Counted from the stretch's first letter, positions 7,801-16,848 are shown. The stretch: DNA of 64,000 bases from Histidinibacterium aquaticum (GCF_008710275.1 NZ_VYQE01000006.1:124001-188000), one strand, 5' to 3'. The notes: generated by a model not told the origin, from the letters alone. Made by a program: numbers and translations.

Positions 7801-8335
7801 GGCGGACTCTCCCGGGCAAAATGCGCGATCTGCCACGCCTCATCGAGAAAACTGGATCGTCTTGTCTTTCGGCCTGATCGGCGTTTCGCGGAGAGGGACC
7901 TCGGCGGTTTCCTCCGGAGGTTCGAATGCAGGTCGGCTGTCGTGAGACGCGGGTTTGAATCCGCCGTTGGGTCCAGTCGGCTGCGAAATTCTTCACCATT
8001 TCGCTGCGAAGCGAGGCACAGCCCCACCATTGAGGCCGGTCCATAGGCCCCACGTCTTCAAGTTCTCTGAGAATGTGGCTACGAGAAATAAAATTTCAAC
8101 CATAAGCCCAGTGGATCTTGTAAAATTTCTCCAGAGTGGTCACGTCGTTAATGAGGTCGTTGTTTTTCGAGCCTCTGCCACCTCGGACCCGGCTCGCATG
8201 CGCGATAGCCCTCGCGCTCGCCTGACCAAAAATCAGGACGAAGTGGCTGTCGCGGCTTCGTCTCGCAAGGTCCAAAAGTCCGTACGTCTCGGGGTGACTC
8301 GGGACCGTCTCCTTTACCACAAGAGTGGGACCAGA
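7801..8335. other. Stretch without a convincing gene
   Basis: Short frames are open on both strands, but none has a family resemblance with a good ribosome-binding site. The minus-strand frame covering 7710-8030 overlaps the gene ending at 7000 and is Arg/Ser-rich, typical of a shadow. An AT-rich patch (about 8085-8135) is the likeliest promoter area for the small gene at 8336. Confidence 0.4.
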
Positions 8336-8518
8336 ATGACCAGCATTTCCAAGGAAAACCGACTTCGCCCGACACGCCAAGAGATGGCGCTCGCAACGAC
8401 CGACCGCGTGGCGCGCAACATTCTGCGCTGCGAAGCCGAGGCTCGTAAGGATCTGACGGCGCGACTGAAGGCCAGCCGGATCAACAAGGAGGTGCAGGAG
8501 CGCCGAACGGCGGGTTGA
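8336..8518 (+). CDS. Small conserved-looking protein of 60 residues
   Basis: Starting at ATG 8336 the product reads MTSISKENRLRPTRQEMALA and continues with TTDRVARNILRCEAEARKDL, then a basic amphipathic helix ending in ERRTAG. It looks like a single long charged helix with no membrane segment. The pattern RPTRQEMALATTDR resembles short alphaproteobacterial accessory proteins that I recall only loosely; no function is known to me. The frame is open further upstream to 7955, but that part has no ribosome-binding site and reads as noise. It lies about 90 bases before the next accessory gene. Confidence 0.5.
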   Translation: MTSISKENRLRPTRQEMALATTDRVARNILRCEAEARKDLTARLKASRINKEVQERRTAG

Positions 8519-8605
8519 CTTAGCGACCGTCCACTCTCTCCGCACCGACGAACACGCAGAAAAAAAGAGCGCTACGGCAATGATAGCGAATTCAAGGGAC
8601 AATAA

Positions 8606-9301
8606 ATGAGATCAAATAGCCTCAGGGCTCGCGCCGCTCGCGGTCAGGACATCTTTGCTTCCACGCAAGAACGGAAGAAAGCTGCCCCTGAGAGAGTGGC
8701 GGCCTCCTCCATCAAGGTTGGTGCCCATGGCCGCTACCAGATCAAGTCGGGTCGCCTAAGCGGCGAATATGTCGCCCGTGCCTTTCCGAAGCCTCCTGCA
8801 AGGGCGCAGGGTCTAATCGCGGAGGCCTATGGAGCGACCGAACAGGCCGCGATCGAGGCGCTTCACTCGGCGCTCGACGATCGGGAATCGTCTCGGACCG
8901 CGGACCGGCGCATGGACGCTCATAGTGGAGGAGTGATCCCGAGCGCGGCCGAATACGCCGAGGCGATCCGCCAGATCGAGCTCTCGAAGCCGCAATGTGC
9001 ACTTCTCGACGCCCTCGCCCTTGCCAAGGAGGACGGACTGACCGAGGTCCGGATGGCGCGCGCCGCAGGGTACAAGTCGCGCGCCTCGGTCAAGAGATCG
9101 TTCGCCAGCGTAGGAATCATGATCGGTGAGTTCCTGTCGATCGATCAAGTCGCGGGCATGAACCCCGAGGACCTCGACGGTATCTCTCTCGTCGGCTATC
9201 GCGGAAGTGCAGACTCCGAGAATGCGTCTGCACCATGGATACTTCACCTGGAACTGCGCGAAGCGCTGCAAACTGCTTGGCTGTCACAACTCGACCGCTG
9301 A
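8606..9301 (+). CDS. Unrecognised two-part accessory protein
   Basis: A 231-residue soluble protein. The N-terminal half (about 1-100) is basic, with SSIKVGAHGRYQIKSGRLSGEYVARAF looking like a small beta-rich fold. The C-terminal half (about 112-231) runs IPSAAEYAEAIRQIEL, then a helix-turn-helix-like segment (LTEVRMARAAGYKSRASVKR), and ends with APWILHLELREALQTAWL. That order resembles a C-terminal domain seen in alphaproteobacterial accessory and restriction-associated proteins, where a GYKS-type helical segment precedes a WxLxxxPEL-like end; this is a remembered likeness, not a search result. No nuclease motif is visible. The ribosome-binding site is poor. Confidence 0.6.
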   Translation: MRSNSLRARAARGQDIFASTQERKKAAPERVAASSIKVGAHGRYQIKSGRLSGEYVARAFPKPPARAQGLIAEAYGATEQAAIEALHSALDDRESSRTADRRMDAHSGGVIPSAAEYAEAIRQIELSKPQCALLDALALAKEDGLTEVRMARAAGYKSRASVKRSFASVGIMIGEFLSIDQVAGMNPEDLDGISLVGYRGSADSENASAPWILHLELREALQTAWLSQLDR

Positions 9302-9644
9302 CGACGCAGTCCCGATATTTGCACAGTTGAGCAAGCTTCATACTCAGAGCGACCCCAAGAATTTGAACCAGGCTGTTTAGAGACGAACGGCCGCTTGGAG
9401 ATCGCTGCGGTGCGGCGGCTGCCCCCTCGTTTGAGCCCGGTTAATGCCGTTCACGTCGAACCGGACCATGTTGCAAGCGCGAAGCAGGCTGTCATCAACG
9501 CGGTCAGTACAGGCTCGAAGCGGTCATGCGGCAGCGCGGCACGCTCCAGCTGCGGAATCGTCGGGCGGCACAGCAGGTTTGCTATGCTCGGCCGTCGGCA
9601 TGGTGCCGAAGATGTGGCGGGCGTGGTGGATCGGAGGAACCACC
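9302..9644. other. Region upstream of the recombinase gene
   Basis: No gene is supported here. A frame that joins the recombinase from 9444 lacks a ribosome-binding site and its product is unlike the family N-terminus. The DNA may hold the recombinase promoter and, if the enzyme acts locally, its recognition site; I saw no clear repeat pair that would mark an attachment site. Confidence 0.4.
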
Positions 9645-10277
9645 ATGCCGACCGCAAACCTGCCAGCCATCCGCGCTTGCCGCACCGCTTGGAATAAGGG
9701 CCGCATCGTCGGCCAGAAGCGTCCGCTCGAACCGCAGCATGTATGGGCGATCCGGGTGCGCCTCGAGATCGCACAGCAGACTCGCGAGCTGGCGCTCTTT
9801 AATCTCGCCATCGACAGCAAGTTGCGTGGATGCGACCTGGTGAAGCTGAAGGTCGCCGACGTCTTTGCGGCCGGACAGGTCAAGCGCCGCGCCTCGATCA
9901 TCCAGAGCAAGACCCGGAGGCCGGTCAGCTTCGAGATCACCGAAGGGACTCGAAAAGCCGTCGCGGCTTGGCTCGAAGCTCCGCTGATGATCGGGTCTGA
10001 GCACCTCTGGCCCGGGCGCTTTCACGAACGCCGACATATCTCCACACGGCAATATGCCCGCCTCGTGCGGGACTGGGTGACTTCGATCGGTCTGGAGCCA
10101 AGCGCCTATGGCACTCACTCCATGAGGCGAACCAAGGTGGCGCAGATATATCGCAAGACTGGAAACCTCCGCGCCGTGCAGCTCCTGCTCGGCCATACGA
10201 AGATGGATAGCACGGTGCGCTACCTCGGCGTCGAGCTCGAAGATGCGCTCGCCATCGCTGAAGCGGTGGAACTCTGA
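9645..10277 (+). CDS. Short tyrosine recombinase/integrase
   Basis: A 210-residue tyrosine recombinase, preceded by GGAGGAACCACC before the ATG. The catalytic set is complete: Arg61 (SKLRGCDL), Lys89 (QSKT), His158 and Arg161 (HSMRRT), His184 (LLGHTKM) and Tyr193 (VRYLGV). The separate N-terminal core-binding domain of phage integrases is missing, which matches a family of roughly 200-residue recombinases widespread on proteobacterial plasmids and islands. It should cut and rejoin DNA through a 3'-phosphotyrosine; its sites are unknown. It sits among unrecognised genes and is the only mobility enzyme in the window. Confidence 0.88.
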   Translation: MPTANLPAIRACRTAWNKGRIVGQKRPLEPQHVWAIRVRLEIAQQTRELALFNLAIDSKLRGCDLVKLKVADVFAAGQVKRRASIIQSKTRRPVSFEITEGTRKAVAAWLEAPLMIGSEHLWPGRFHERRHISTRQYARLVRDWVTSIGLEPSAYGTHSMRRTKVAQIYRKTGNLRAVQLLLGHTKMDSTVRYLGVELEDALAIAEAVEL

Positions 10278-10505
10278 GAAGTCGGGCCGGTCAGTAGCGG
10301 CTGGCCCAAAACCCCCGCCCATATAGTCTCGCGCTTGCGTCATCAGCGGTCGTGCCGCAAAGGCCAAAGCCGTCGGCTGCCGGCATGACTGGCAAGACGA
10401 ACAACATGATCGTGCATTTCATCGCACAGGCATAGCATTCCTGAAAATTCCAGCTTTTCTACCGTCACGCCTTGGCACGCCCTCCGGTCACGATAGGTGA
10501 GCATC

Positions 10506-10985
10506 GTGCTTCAGCCGCGTGCCCCGGGTCAGGATAAAAGTGCCAGATTGAGACTGAAATTAACTGTTCCGTCGGGCCTCCGCGGAAAAACCGAACTGTT
10601 GGAGGCGCTGGATGCCGCGGATGGTAGCGAGGCTGCTAAGGGCCTACTGCGCCCGATCATCGAGATCGCGACCCGCGCGCTGTCCTTCAGTGTTCAGCAG
10701 GAGGTTTTTGACAACTTCGACCGGTACGCGATGGACACAACCCTGCCTCAGCAGGCGCTTGGAGGTGTTCGCATCGAGCTTGAACTGCCAGAGTTGGATC
10801 TCGCCGTTGCGCGCGGGGACCTCATCGATATTGCCATAGAAGGGTCTGAGTGGATCTGGCAGACGGCGTCGGACGGGGAGGCCGCAGCTGTCTTCGAAGT
10901 CATCTGCGACATTCTCGAAGAGGGCCTCTCCCCAAAGGAACAGCAAGCGCTGCTCGACGCCAATCTTTCTGACTTGGCGGGCTGA
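10506..10985 (+). CDS. Unrecognised acidic protein
   Basis: About 159 residues, acidic and soluble, with no recognised domain. GTG 10506 is chosen because AGGTGA lies five bases before it; GTG 10497 in the same frame is the alternative and adds three residues. The body alternates helices (KTELLEALDAADGSEAAKGL) and beta-like stretches (GGVRIELELPELDLAVARGD). The C-terminus is a charged helix ending EQQALLDANLSDLAG. It lies downstream of the recombinase with about 230 bases between them, and converges on the LuxR-type regulator. Function unknown. Confidence 0.55.
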   Translation: MLQPRAPGQDKSARLRLKLTVPSGLRGKTELLEALDAADGSEAAKGLLRPIIEIATRALSFSVQQEVFDNFDRYAMDTTLPQQALGGVRIELELPELDLAVARGDLIDIAIEGSEWIWQTASDGEAAAVFEVICDILEEGLSPKEQQALLDANLSDLAG

Positions 10986-11210
10986 CCCACGATTTGCGCA
11001 AAGGCGCGGCATGCACTCGGTACAATAGTCTTGGACCGAAACGGCCCATAGCCGCCATTTGGCGGTTCGCGTTCATCCCGCCATAAACTTCCCGAAGCGG
11101 CCATTCGCTGAGACGTGCAGCATCGGTCAGATGACGACGGCCCCCTCCGCGGAAAAGGTGTGAGTTCGCTGGAATTGTACAGAATGAAGTTTTGCCGACC
11201 GTCATGAGCA

Positions 11211-12137
11211 TCAACGCTCCAGAAACGCCAATGCGGTCAGTTGGCTACGACGCTTCGCACCCGTTCGTTGCAATACCGCTTCGCAATGCCGACGCGCGGT
11301 GTTGTAGCTGATGCCCAGTTCATCGGCAATTTCGCGCGTCGACATTCCCTCGAGCATGCATCGGGTTGCCTGGGTCTGCCGGGCCGTCAGAGCAAACTGC
11401 TGGGCCAGGCGGGTCGCTTGCGTCTTACTGTCGGGTCCCGCGACTGTGAGATAGCTTGGCATTGGCTCGGGCAGCGGTATTTGGAGACGTGCATGACTGT
11501 CGGCACCAGTCTCTTCGTCGTCGAGAGTCGCATCGAGATCGCTGTCCGCAATTGCCCGTCTCAGGCGCGCCAGATTGCGCCCCTTTCGGTCCAGTGTCTC
11601 GAAGCCGTGTGCGAACGCGGGCAGCAATAGATTTAGGATGCTCTTGGCCCGCCCGTCTGCGAGGGGCGGAGCATCGGCAGTATCGTAGCCGAAGGCGAAT
11701 ATTGCTTCGCCCACGGCGAGACGCGTGGTCATGCCGATGATGTGATTCATGCCGGCCGGGGCAAAACCCTCGCGGTGGTAGGCTGCGCTTTCGATCCTTT
11801 TGCGCGTTGCGAAGGCGCGCTCGTGATACACGCCGGTTCCAAGTTGGCGGCGCGTGTGATTGATCCGGTCCAGGTCGGGATCGAGGCTGCGCAGGTTACC
11901 CTCGCGATCGACGCCAGCGGCATGTTTCAAGTAGTATTCCGCGATTTGCGGTCCCGCGCGCCAGGTGACGATCAGTGGGGCGCCGGCGTCGATCCAAGCG
12001 CCCATGGCGGCGTCCGCCCGGACCAATTCCGCCGCCTCCGACAACATCTTCTCGATGCGCTCCGGGTCGAGGCTGGCCGTCAAAAAGCCCGCCTGTAGCG
12101 CGCTGATGCGGCGTGCGAGATCACCGTCCAACTCCAT
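11211..12137 (-). CDS. LuxR-type transcriptional regulator
   Basis: A 308-residue protein. The C-terminal 65 residues form a LuxR/GerE helix-turn-helix: LTARQTQATRCMLEGMSTRE, then IADELGISYNTARRHCEAVL, then AKRRSQLTAL. The N-terminal 230 residues have no autoinducer-binding signature and no receiver aspartate, so the input domain is unknown. The gene is divergent from the VWA gene, the starts about 100 bases apart, and the shared region holds a GTGCA-AC-TGCAC dyad, making it the likely regulator of the VWA/Calx-beta pair. The ribosome-binding site before ATG 12137 is weak. Confidence 0.8.
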   Translation of the reverse strand: MELDGDLARRISALQAGFLTASLDPERIEKMLSEAAELVRADAAMGAWIDAGAPLIVTWRAGPQIAEYYLKHAAGVDREGNLRSLDPDLDRINHTRRQLGTGVYHERAFATRKRIESAAYHREGFAPAGMNHIIGMTTRLAVGEAIFAFGYDTADAPPLADGRAKSILNLLLPAFAHGFETLDRKGRNLARLRRAIADSDLDATLDDEETGADSHARLQIPLPEPMPSYLTVAGPDSKTQATRLAQQFALTARQTQATRCMLEGMSTREIADELGISYNTARRHCEAVLQRTGAKRRSQLTALAFLER

Positions 12138-12167
12138 GTCAGCTTATGGTAAATCATCATCAAGATA

Positions 12168-12179
12168 GTGCAACTGCAC
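12168..12179. promoter_or_regulatory. Inverted repeat in the LuxR/VWA divergent region
   Basis: GTGCA-AC-TGCAC is a dyad with five-base arms, 31 bases upstream of the LuxR-type start and 60 upstream of the VWA start. A second, longer-spaced dyad (TCCTGT at 12206-12211, ACAGGA at 12223-12228) lies near the VWA ribosome-binding site. Position suggests operator sites for the LuxR-type regulator; this is inference. Confidence 0.4.
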
Positions 12180-12238
12180 CATTAGGTCCGCCAGGAACTT
12201 CCCTATCCTGTTCTCAACTGGGACAGGAAGGAGCCTCC

Positions 12239-13534
12239 ATGACTACTCGCGCTGGAGCCGCCGCCGGAGTGCTGATCGCCAGCCTCGCCACATCGACTGC
12301 CGCCGATGGAATCGGCGCTACAATGCTGATCCTCGACGGTTCGGGGAGCATGTGGGGCCAGATAGAAGATCAGACCAAGATCGAGATCGCGCGCGAGTCC
12401 GTGGGACGGATGTTGGCCGATTGGCCCGAAGACCGGGACGTGGGGCTCATGGCCTATGGCCACCGTAGCGAGGGCGACTGCGACGATATCGAAACGCTAA
12501 TGGCGCCCGGTCCGCTGGATATTCGGGCGGCTGAAGCGGAAATGGCGGACGTGTCACCACGCGGCAAGACGCCGATCGGCGCCTCGGTCCGAACAGCGGC
12601 AGAGGCGGTCGGGCCCGGCGGCTCTGTGATCGTCGTGACGGACGGGCTGGAGAACTGTGGGGCGGATCTGTGCGAGTTAGGCGTTGATCTTGCCGATGAT
12701 GGGGCTGGGCTGACCGCCCATGTCATCGGGTTCGACGTGGCGGATACGGACGGCCAGCTTGCCTGTCTCGCCGAGACAACCGGCGGGCGCTTTCTGCCAG
12801 CCTCGGATGCGGCATCACTCAGCGGAGCCTTACAGGAGGTCAGCGCCCCGGTGCCGAGCGAGCCGCTCTTCGTGGATGAGTTCGAGCGCGACAATCTGGG
12901 CGACGACTGGACCGTCGATCACCCCAACCCGTCAGGGTTCATCCTTGATGACGGCGCCCTGATCACTATGACGGTTCAGCCCGGCTACATGGGCGATGCC
13001 GCGGATCAGCCGAATATCTTTCGCTGGACCGAGGCCACCTTCCCCGAGGGAGATTGGGATATCAGTGCCGACTTTACGTCGCGGATGGGCGAGGTGCAGT
13101 CGCTCGGCGGCCGCAGAGCCATCGTCCAGGTCGGACGCTACCGAGACGTGGACAATCATATCAGTGTCTATGTCTTTCGTCAGGGCAACTCGAACGACGA
13201 TCTCTGGCTGCGCCTGCGTGCCGTTTCGGGCGGAACCGAGACCCGTGCCGAGGTGGAGATTGCCGGCGATATACGTGGCTACGATCTGGCGCAGATCCTG
13301 CGCGACTTCGAGGAGAAAGGCGCGCGGCTGACCATCTCTAAGCGCGGGCGCGACTATGTCGGCCGCTTGGAGATGGATGGCTGGACCATGCAGGAGGGTG
13401 GCCCCGAAGTTATCGAAACCGATCCTATTCAGGTGCTGCGCACCAGCGGCGATCCGGCGCTCTTCGCAGGCACGCTGGGGTCCGAGCAAACAGTCGCCGA
13501 GTTCGATCGCATAGAGATCACCGGGGTAGATTGA
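12239..13534 (+). CDS. Secreted VWA-domain protein with a C-terminal lectin-like domain
   Basis: A 431-residue exported protein with a signal peptide over about residues 1-22. The von Willebrand A domain follows, with a complete metal-ion site: DGSGS at 33-37, Thr111 in GKTPIG and Asp135 in VTDG. It resembles the Ca-activated chloride channel/YfbK type of VWA. From about residue 210 a second domain starts with FVDEFERDNLGDDWTV, the usual opening of concanavalin-like jelly rolls (LamG/DUF1349 type), suggesting carbohydrate or surface binding. AAGGAGCCTCC precedes the ATG. It is followed by a Calx-beta protein, a plausible partner at the cell surface. Ligand unknown. Confidence 0.82.
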   Translation: MTTRAGAAAGVLIASLATSTAADGIGATMLILDGSGSMWGQIEDQTKIEIARESVGRMLADWPEDRDVGLMAYGHRSEGDCDDIETLMAPGPLDIRAAEAEMADVSPRGKTPIGASVRTAAEAVGPGGSVIVVTDGLENCGADLCELGVDLADDGAGLTAHVIGFDVADTDGQLACLAETTGGRFLPASDAASLSGALQEVSAPVPSEPLFVDEFERDNLGDDWTVDHPNPSGFILDDGALITMTVQPGYMGDAADQPNIFRWTEATFPEGDWDISADFTSRMGEVQSLGGRRAIVQVGRYRDVDNHISVYVFRQGNSNDDLWLRLRAVSGGTETRAEVEIAGDIRGYDLAQILRDFEEKGARLTISKRGRDYVGRLEMDGWTMQEGGPEVIETDPIQVLRTSGDPALFAGTLGSEQTVAEFDRIEITGVD

Positions 13535-13761
13535 TGCACTTCATTGAAGGGCTCGCCGCCCATTGCGGCCGGTGCCCGAGCCGTCGGCCGGAGGGCAGCA
13601 ACCAGGCGCGCTCTGCCTCATAGGCGCGATTGCGTGGTGCTGGATGCGGGCGGGCCGGGCGGCCCCATTGCCGGTTACGGCCCCCGGCCGCACGGTTTCG
13701 GTCGGGTCGATCTGGAAATTCCGTCCCCGGCAGCCGTGTATCGAGTAGAAAGGACCGCAGT

Positions 13762-15402
13762 ATGATCCGCTTTCTCCCACTTCTTGCAGCCCTTGTCCCT
13801 ATTACCGTCTCCGCCCAAACCCTCACGATGGAGGCCGTGGGAACCGAGGCCCGCGAAGGTGTTTTGCCCAGTATCGAATTGCTGATCCGGCTCGACGCGC
13901 CGGCCGATCATGTACTGCTGGTGGAGGTGAGCCTGAGCGGGGTGGATGCCAGCGCCGGCACCGATTTCACGCCCTCTTTGATCCCCGTCACCTTCCAGCC
14001 AGGTGAGGTGGTCAAGACTGCACGCGTCAACATCGTCGACGATGCTGAGGACGAGGTGCAGCGCGAGACGCTCGTGGCCACCGTTCAATCCGTCACACCG
14101 CTGGATACGACCAACCCACCGGTCGTCGTCAACGCCGCGCCGGCGATCCCGCTGACGATCCTCGACAACGACAATTATTTCAGTGTCGAGGCGCAACCCG
14201 GCCCGGAAGGCGGCGCCGTCATCCTGACGATTACACAAAGGCACGACAGTGATCGCCGCGAGGTCGTCTTCGCCGCCCCTGGCGCGGGCAGCGCCACGCC
14301 TGGGGCGGACTTCGAGCCATGGCAAAAGGTCGCCGCCCTCGCGCCCGGAACCACCGAGACGACCGTGGCCATCGGTCTCATGCCCGATGCCGAACCCGAA
14401 GGCGACGAGACCTTCCCCGTCGAGATGACGCATTACGGTCCCGGCACCACCATCTTCGATCCTGTCCGCGCCACCGCCACGATCATCGACGAGACTGAGC
14501 CCGAGGTACCGGTGCGTATCGAATACATCGAAGGCACGGCCACGGTCAGTTACATGGATTTCACCCGCACCGATCGCTTCAGTCATCCCCCGATGGGCGC
14601 CACGCTGATCCGGCACCTGGGCGGGACACGGATGACCCTGGCCCAGGACAACGGCGCAAACCTGGAGCTGCGCCGCTCCTGCATGGAGGGCATCGACTTC
14701 GACGGCATCGCCTCTGGCATCCCCGGCCTGTCGGCAGAGGATATCGGCGCGGGCAATCGTGTCGGATGGTATGGTGACTTCACCGTGGAGGGTATCGCGT
14801 TCGATTATGCCATGTTCGAGCAGCCGGACGGCAACTATTTCGGTTGGGGCCGGCAGAGGGGTGACGTGGATGGTGCCAAGATACTGACGCTGCACGGTTA
14901 CCGGGTCACGTTGCTGGAACCGCAGCCGGACGTGCCGCGCCTGCCCGTGGACGACGCCGGGTCACAGTTACCGCCCGAGGCCGTCACCGATGCTGTCGCC
15001 CGCCAAGTCGCGGCCGATCTCGGGATGACGGCTGATGAAGTGCGCCCCTTTCTCTCATCCAATACGGCTCCCGACATGACGACCGGTGATGGCGAGAGCT
15101 CCCGCCCCGTGGATGTCACTGTGCTGCTTGATCCCGAGGGCCGGCCCTTGCGCGCCGACCGCGCCGCTCCTGGGCCGTGCGATCCGGGCTATGGCGAAGC
15201 CTCCCCGGCGACGAAACGCCTTCGCTATCGTTTCGGCACCGCCGGGGACGGGATATATGCCCAAGGCGTAATTCAGGACGTGGAAACAGGCGTTTTCGAA
15301 GAAGCATACATGGAGGATCTGGGCGATATGTCCGGCAGTCTCGACAACGCGGCGGAACGTGCCCACCAAGGCCTTGACCCTGCACTCAAGGCTCCGGATT
15401 AA
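13762..15402 (+). CDS. Secreted Calx-beta repeat protein
   Basis: A 546-residue protein with a signal peptide (residues 1-18, ending VSAQ). Two Calx-beta-like repeats follow: about 20-120 contains DASAGTDFTP and VNIVDDAEDEVQRETLVATV, and about 130-235 contains GSATPGADFEPW and LMPDAEPEGDETFPVEMT. These folds bind calcium through acidic loops in adhesion proteins. Residues from about 250 on have no recognised domain and contain paired cysteines. AAAGGA precedes ATG 13762. It lies 227 bases after the VWA gene on the same strand and is probably part of the same function. Confidence 0.75.
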   Translation: MIRFLPLLAALVPITVSAQTLTMEAVGTEAREGVLPSIELLIRLDAPADHVLLVEVSLSGVDASAGTDFTPSLIPVTFQPGEVVKTARVNIVDDAEDEVQRETLVATVQSVTPLDTTNPPVVVNAAPAIPLTILDNDNYFSVEAQPGPEGGAVILTITQRHDSDRREVVFAAPGAGSATPGADFEPWQKVAALAPGTTETTVAIGLMPDAEPEGDETFPVEMTHYGPGTTIFDPVRATATIIDETEPEVPVRIEYIEGTATVSYMDFTRTDRFSHPPMGATLIRHLGGTRMTLAQDNGANLELRRSCMEGIDFDGIASGIPGLSAEDIGAGNRVGWYGDFTVEGIAFDYAMFEQPDGNYFGWGRQRGDVDGAKILTLHGYRVTLLEPQPDVPRLPVDDAGSQLPPEAVTDAVARQVAADLGMTADEVRPFLSSNTAPDMTTGDGESSRPVDVTVLLDPEGRPLRADRAAPGPCDPGYGEASPATKRLRYRFGTAGDGIYAQGVIQDVETGVFEEAYMEDLGDMSGSLDNAAERAHQGLDPALKAPD

Positions 15403-16038
15403 ACTGGCGAGTCAACGTTTTAGCCCGATGCCAAGCCAGTCCCCGGTAGCAGGCTCGAAAGGCGCAGTCTGGCTTCTTTGGTAATCTGGAGGACGGTCCT
15501 CCTTGGACAGTCGAATCCGCGGGTGCCCGAAGTTTGCGTGGGCAGACGATCGACTTCGACCTGCGCGATGTGCAGTGCTGACCCCTGGATCACACGTGGT
15601 GCCTGATCACCACGATAGGCGCGCAGCTATGGACCGTCGACCAGATGATTTGGCTCTGGCGTGAACATCATCGAGCGGAGGCCCGATGAGAGACCAGAAC
15701 AGAATTCTCATCGCGGACGGATGTGGCCGGCCAGGCGGTCGCGGAGCCCCTCACACGTCGTCTCTATGGAGGCTCCGTGGGACACTTGCCCGATCTTGTC
15801 TCGCGATCTGGTGTGTCGCGTCGATGGTGAAGTGGCGCGGTCCCTCGTCGCGGCGCCCATCGCAAAGCATTCTGAGCCGCGCGTCCCAAGTGTTTTTTGG
15901 ACCCCAGTAGCGACAGTAAACTCTCTTCCCCTGGTCTTAGGTGTCGATGGCCAGCTGAAGAGCAGCCCCTCCGGTTGCCGTGTGCCGGCCCCGGACCGCA
16001 GCAAGGCAGCTTTCATGCGCGGCCCGGGGGTCGTAGCA
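15403..16038. other. Long stretch without a supported gene
   Basis: Several frames are open but none shows a family feature. One plus-strand segment (about 15586-15687) reads TWCLITTIGAQLWTVDQMIW and may be the remnant of a gene that I cannot name. GGAGGAC-G-GTCCTCC at 15488-15502 is a perfect 15-base palindrome. The stretch looks like decayed DNA between two accessory modules. Confidence 0.45.
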
Positions 16039-16407
16039 CTATCGGGCGTGATCGTGCGCGGCCTCGAAGAGGATCAACTCGACAGGCTCCTCGCCTGCGA
16101 CATAGGCATCGTGACCAGGCGGAATCTCGAAGAAGTCGCCCCTTGTGATCGCCGTCTCCTCATCGCTTTCCACCATGCGCACCATCAGTCTGCCCGAGAG
16201 GCAGTAACCTGTGTGGTGCATCGGGCATGTGTCGGGGGAGCCGAGAAGCGGCTTTTCGTCCGCCTCCCAGGTCCACCCGGGCTCGAAGACCGCGTGCATG
16301 CCGGTGGACCCCTGGCCGGTCCTGACAATGTCGATGCCGCCGCGCGCCTTCATGTCGAGGCGGTCATCGGGGGTTTCGAAGCGGTGTGTTTCGATCTGGG
16401 CTGTCAT
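16039..16407 (-). CDS. Small single-domain cupin protein
   Basis: A 122-residue cupin. The first cupin motif region reads GMHAVFEPGWTWEAD...HHTGYCLSGRL and the second GDFFEIPPGHDAYVAGEEPV, giving His residues suited to metal or ligand binding. Such proteins bind small molecules or act as oxygenases or isomerases; nothing here fixes the role. It is the last gene of a minus-strand run tautomerase, truncated haemoglobin, cupin, with gaps of about 30-40 bases, and the run is divergent from an HxlR-type regulator. The small neighbours suggest a detoxification or redox-sensing task. Confidence 0.8.
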   Translation of the reverse strand: MTAQIETHRFETPDDRLDMKARGGIDIVRTGQGSTGMHAVFEPGWTWEADEKPLLGSPDTCPMHHTGYCLSGRLMVRMVESDEETAITRGDFFEIPPGHDAYVAGEEPVELILFEAAHDHAR

Positions 16408-16446
16408 GAATTGTCTGCCTTTCCGCGGTCGGACGCTTTCGACCGC

Positions 16447-16848
16447 TCAAACATGAATGATCTCGGGTTTCAGAGACCGAGGGATCTCCCTCACCTCGGC
16501 GCAGGTCGCTGGCCCGTATCCCAAGGTCGTCATCGTTCGCAGGATGTCGTCCGCGGCCGCGTCGTATTCCGCCCCGCCGATCTCCATGCCGCGATGGGCC
16601 TCGGTCATGCTTCGCCCGGAATAGGCGTCGGGCCCGCCGCTGCCGGCGGCGAAGAAATCGCAGGTATGCTGCTTGATCTCCTCGACCCGATCCGGCCGGT
16701 CGGCGTAGGGCTGAAAGCGGTGGCCGATCAGAGGGTTGTCCATATGGGCCGCGACCGCCCCGTCGACGATCCGGCGGATACCTGCGGCCCCGCCGAGACG
16801 TTCGTAGAGGGTCACGGTGTCCAGGTCTTTTGCGAGTGTCTGGGCCAT
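16447..16848 (-). CDS. Group I truncated haemoglobin
   Basis: A 133-residue truncated haemoglobin. LYERLGGAAGIRRIVDGAVA is the family N-terminal helix block, NPLIGHRFQP follows, and TEAHRGMEI holds the proximal haem ligand His85. Group I/II-like proteins bind O2 and NO and often detoxify NO. The start at 16848 has GGGAGGAG about six bases upstream; the ATG at 16863 lies before it and would swallow that site. The gene lies between the tautomerase and the cupin gene on the same strand. Haem binding is expected from the sequence; the physiological ligand is inferred. Confidence 0.88.
   Translation of the reverse strand: MAQTLAKDLDTVTLYERLGGAAGIRRIVDGAVAAHMDNPLIGHRFQPYADRPDRVEEIKQHTCDFFAAGSGGPDAYSGRSMTEAHRGMEIGGAEYDAAADDILRTMTTLGYGPATCAEVREIPRSLKPEIIHV

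Noticed and set aside
7955-8335. N-terminal extension of the 60-residue protein
   Set aside because: The frame is open but has no ribosome-binding site at its start and its composition is unlike the well-formed helix that begins at 8336.
9302-10496. Attachment-site repeats around the tyrosine recombinase
   Set aside because: No convincing direct-repeat pair was found flanking the gene or at a tRNA; the only tRNA lies 22 kb away.
15708-16016. A 102-codon minus-strand frame
   Set aside because: No ribosome-binding site and no family resemblance; Ser/Arg/Thr-rich shadow composition.
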